This document shows, in pieces, positions 62,808 to 64,000 of a DNA stretch of 64,000 bases. The notes below the pieces were generated by a model. The model did no database searches. It saw only the letters and a list, made by a program, of their open reading frames with translations, and was not told the DNA's origin. Made by a program: the position numbers and the translations under genes. Numbering within the stretch: position 1 is the stretch's first letter; each line of letters begins with the position of its first letter. The stretch spans positions 18,628 through 82,627 of the forward strand of contig JAPLRU010000094.1 of the NCBI GenBank assembly GCA_026399025.1. Direction: 5' to 3'. Source of the stretch: Methylobacter sp. GTDB taxonomy: Bacteria; Pseudomonadota; Gammaproteobacteria; Methylococcales; Methylomonadaceae.

Positions 62808-63631
62808 GACTGGCTATTTCCAACATCGCCTGGGACACCTCTGAAGATGAAGAAGTCGCCAAGCTGTTAAGCCGATACAGTGTGGATGGGATTGACATTG
62901 CGCCGGGGAAATATTTTCCCGAGCCTGCCAGGGCGACCGATGAAGACATTGCCGGGGTAAAACGGTGGTGGGCGGAGCGTGGCATTGAAGTGACTGGAAT
63001 GCAGGCACTGCTATTCGGCACGGTTGGCTTGAATGTATTCGGCTCGCCCGAAGTTCAAGAAACAATGCTGCTCCATCTTGCTGCCGTGTGCCGCATTGCT
63101 GCCGGCTTGGGCGCAAGCCGCTTGGTATTCGGCTCGCCGAAAAACCGTGACCGCAGTGGTTTAAGCGATAAGCAGGTTGGTGATATTGCAATTCCATTCT
63201 TTCGCCGGCTAGGCGACATTGCGCAATCACATGGCGTAATGATTTGCTTGGAGCCTAATCCCCCTTGTTACGGCGCCAACTTCATGACGACCAGTGCCGA
63301 AACCGCACGGGTGGTTGAACAGGTTGCGCACCGGTCGATACAAATGCAGCTGGATACCGGTGCGCTTGCTATTAATGGTGAAGAGCCCTCGACAGTTTTG
63401 CAAAATAGCTCGACGCTGATAGGCCACATCCATGCCAGTGAGCCGGATCTCGTACCGCTGGGCGATAGCAGCGCCAATCATGCTAAAGTTGTCGCGGCTT
63501 TAACCCGCTATCTGCCTAATCATGTGGTTACCATTGAAATGCTGGCAACCCAACATGAGCCGCATCTGGAGTCTATTGAGCGCGCGCTCGGCGTGGCTAT
63601 TCGAAACTACCGTAATGAGCACAGCCTATGA
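62804..63631 (+). CDS. Sugar phosphate isomerase/epimerase-like TIM barrel
   Basis: 275 residues of the xylose-isomerase-like/AP endonuclease family 2 barrel. Metal-binding positions appear in MICLEPNPPCYGANFMTT (Glu near 146), MQLDTGALAINGE (Asp near 182), IGHIHASEPD (His near 207-209) and VTIEMLA (Glu near 244). Such enzymes isomerise sugars or inositols. In this locus it is presumed to act with the preceding SDR on a precursor sugar. Overlaps both neighbours by four bases. Confidence 0.88.
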   Translation: MRLAISNIAWDTSEDEEVAKLLSRYSVDGIDIAPGKYFPEPARATDEDIAGVKRWWAERGIEVTGMQALLFGTVGLNVFGSPEVQETMLLHLAAVCRIAAGLGASRLVFGSPKNRDRSGLSDKQVGDIAIPFFRRLGDIAQSHGVMICLEPNPPCYGANFMTTSAETARVVEQVAHRSIQMQLDTGALAINGEEPSTVLQNSSTLIGHIHASEPDLVPLGDSSANHAKVVAALTRYLPNHVVTIEMLATQHEPHLESIERALGVAIRNYRNEHSL

Positions 63632-63987
63632 AGTGGCTTATTTTGATTATCGGAATTGCCTCAAATGCTTCAGCAAGCGTTCTAGTCAAAATGGCAATGA
63701 TGCCGCCCCGTAAATTTCCTGCATTAGACGACTCAATAAGATCGGTTATCTGCAACTGGCCATTTTGGCTCGGTTTGGCGCTTTACGGTGCGGCATTTCT
63801 GCTCTACGCCGCCGCTTTGGCACGCTTGCCGCTGAATGTGGCGCACCCTATACTCACTTCCGGAGCGGTGGCCTCCGTGGCGTTATGTTCATTACTGATC
63901 TTTCGTGAGCCGTTTCATTGGACAACGATTGCGGGTATTCTGCTGGTCGTTGTTGGGGTGGGGCTCATCACTGTGCGTGTTTCTTAA
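63628..63987 (+). CDS. Small DMT/SMR-like four-helix transporter
   Basis: 119 residues with four hydrophobic spans. LIIGIASNASASVLVKMAM at the start and ALYGAAFLLYAAALARLPLN, then VAHPILTSGAVASVALCSLL and PFHWTTIAGILLVVVGVGLI, match the EamA/ArnE-ArnF and SMR superfamily. In polysaccharide loci these proteins may flip a small lipid-linked sugar. Last gene seen; the operon may continue past the right edge. Confidence 0.85.
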   Translation: MKWLILIIGIASNASASVLVKMAMMPPRKFPALDDSIRSVICNWPFWLGLALYGAAFLLYAAALARLPLNVAHPILTSGAVASVALCSLLIFREPFHWTTIAGILLVVVGVGLITVRVS

Positions 63988-64000
63988 CAATAAAAAATTA

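Noticed and set aside
1..64000. tRNA or rRNA genes
   Set aside because: I read the intergenic regions on both strands and saw no cloverleaf with a GTTCRANNC-type T-arm and CCA-side acceptor, and no rRNA-like sequence; a tRNAscan run would settle it.

Overview
The window looks like a chromosomal segment of a gammaproteobacterium, most likely an aerobic methanotroph of the order Methylococcales. This is inferred from the housekeeping gene orders (proC-yggT-yggU; bamD divergent from rluD-pgeF), the protein flavour and the dense palindromic repeats. No methane-oxidation gene is present, so the order is not proven. No rRNA, tRNA or CRISPR array was seen.

Layout. 1-8.5 kb: an AAA ATPase cut by the left edge, a DUF4124 protein, the proC-yggT-yggU operon, a spore-photoproduct-lyase-like radical SAM gene overlapping an SDR gene, a secreted cupredoxin-cytochrome c fusion and a secreted EXORDIUM-like protein. 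8.7-16 kb: a hybrid sensor kinase, a host-attachment-family protein and dnaE. 16.3-23.7 kb: an accessory defence island, with AbrB/MazF, Phd/PIN and a truncated Doc module, a type III restriction-modification pair (mod-res) and a second Phd/PIN pair. 24.3-27.1 kb: a DUF1538-DUF1538-PII-CBS operon followed by dsbB. 27.3-34.9 kb: a signalling cluster of two large kinases, a single-domain receiver and a receiver-PAS-GGDEF protein. The first kinase carries a plant-type ethylene-receptor domain with all the key copper/ethylene residues. 35-42.7 kb: a secreted methyltransferase-like protein, priA, bamD, rluD, pgeF and a ZIP metal transporter. 43-44 kb: the 3' stump of cysI. 43.8-64 kb: a long plus-strand O-antigen/capsule-type locus of tightly overlapping genes. 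It holds the wzm and wzt halves of an ABC exporter, a FkbM methyltransferase-acetyltransferase fusion, a radical SAM/SPASM enzyme, a giant deacetylase-triple glycosyltransferase, membrane proteins, an FAD enzyme, nucleotide-sugar-type enzymes and a small flippase-like transporter.

Two themes stand out. First, at least five families of short palindromic repeats occupy most intergenic gaps and are nested in one another. They appear to have truncated genes (doc, cysI) and in one case inserted in frame inside a gene (pgeF). Second, the wzm and wzt genes, normally adjacent, are separated by about 2 kb of nucleotidyltransferase/HEPN (MntA/HepT-type) toxin-antitoxin modules: one complete pair and several decayed copies. 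The kinase cluster with an ethylene-binding-type sensor and the HEPN-MNT invasion of the polysaccharide exporter are the most unusual biology here.
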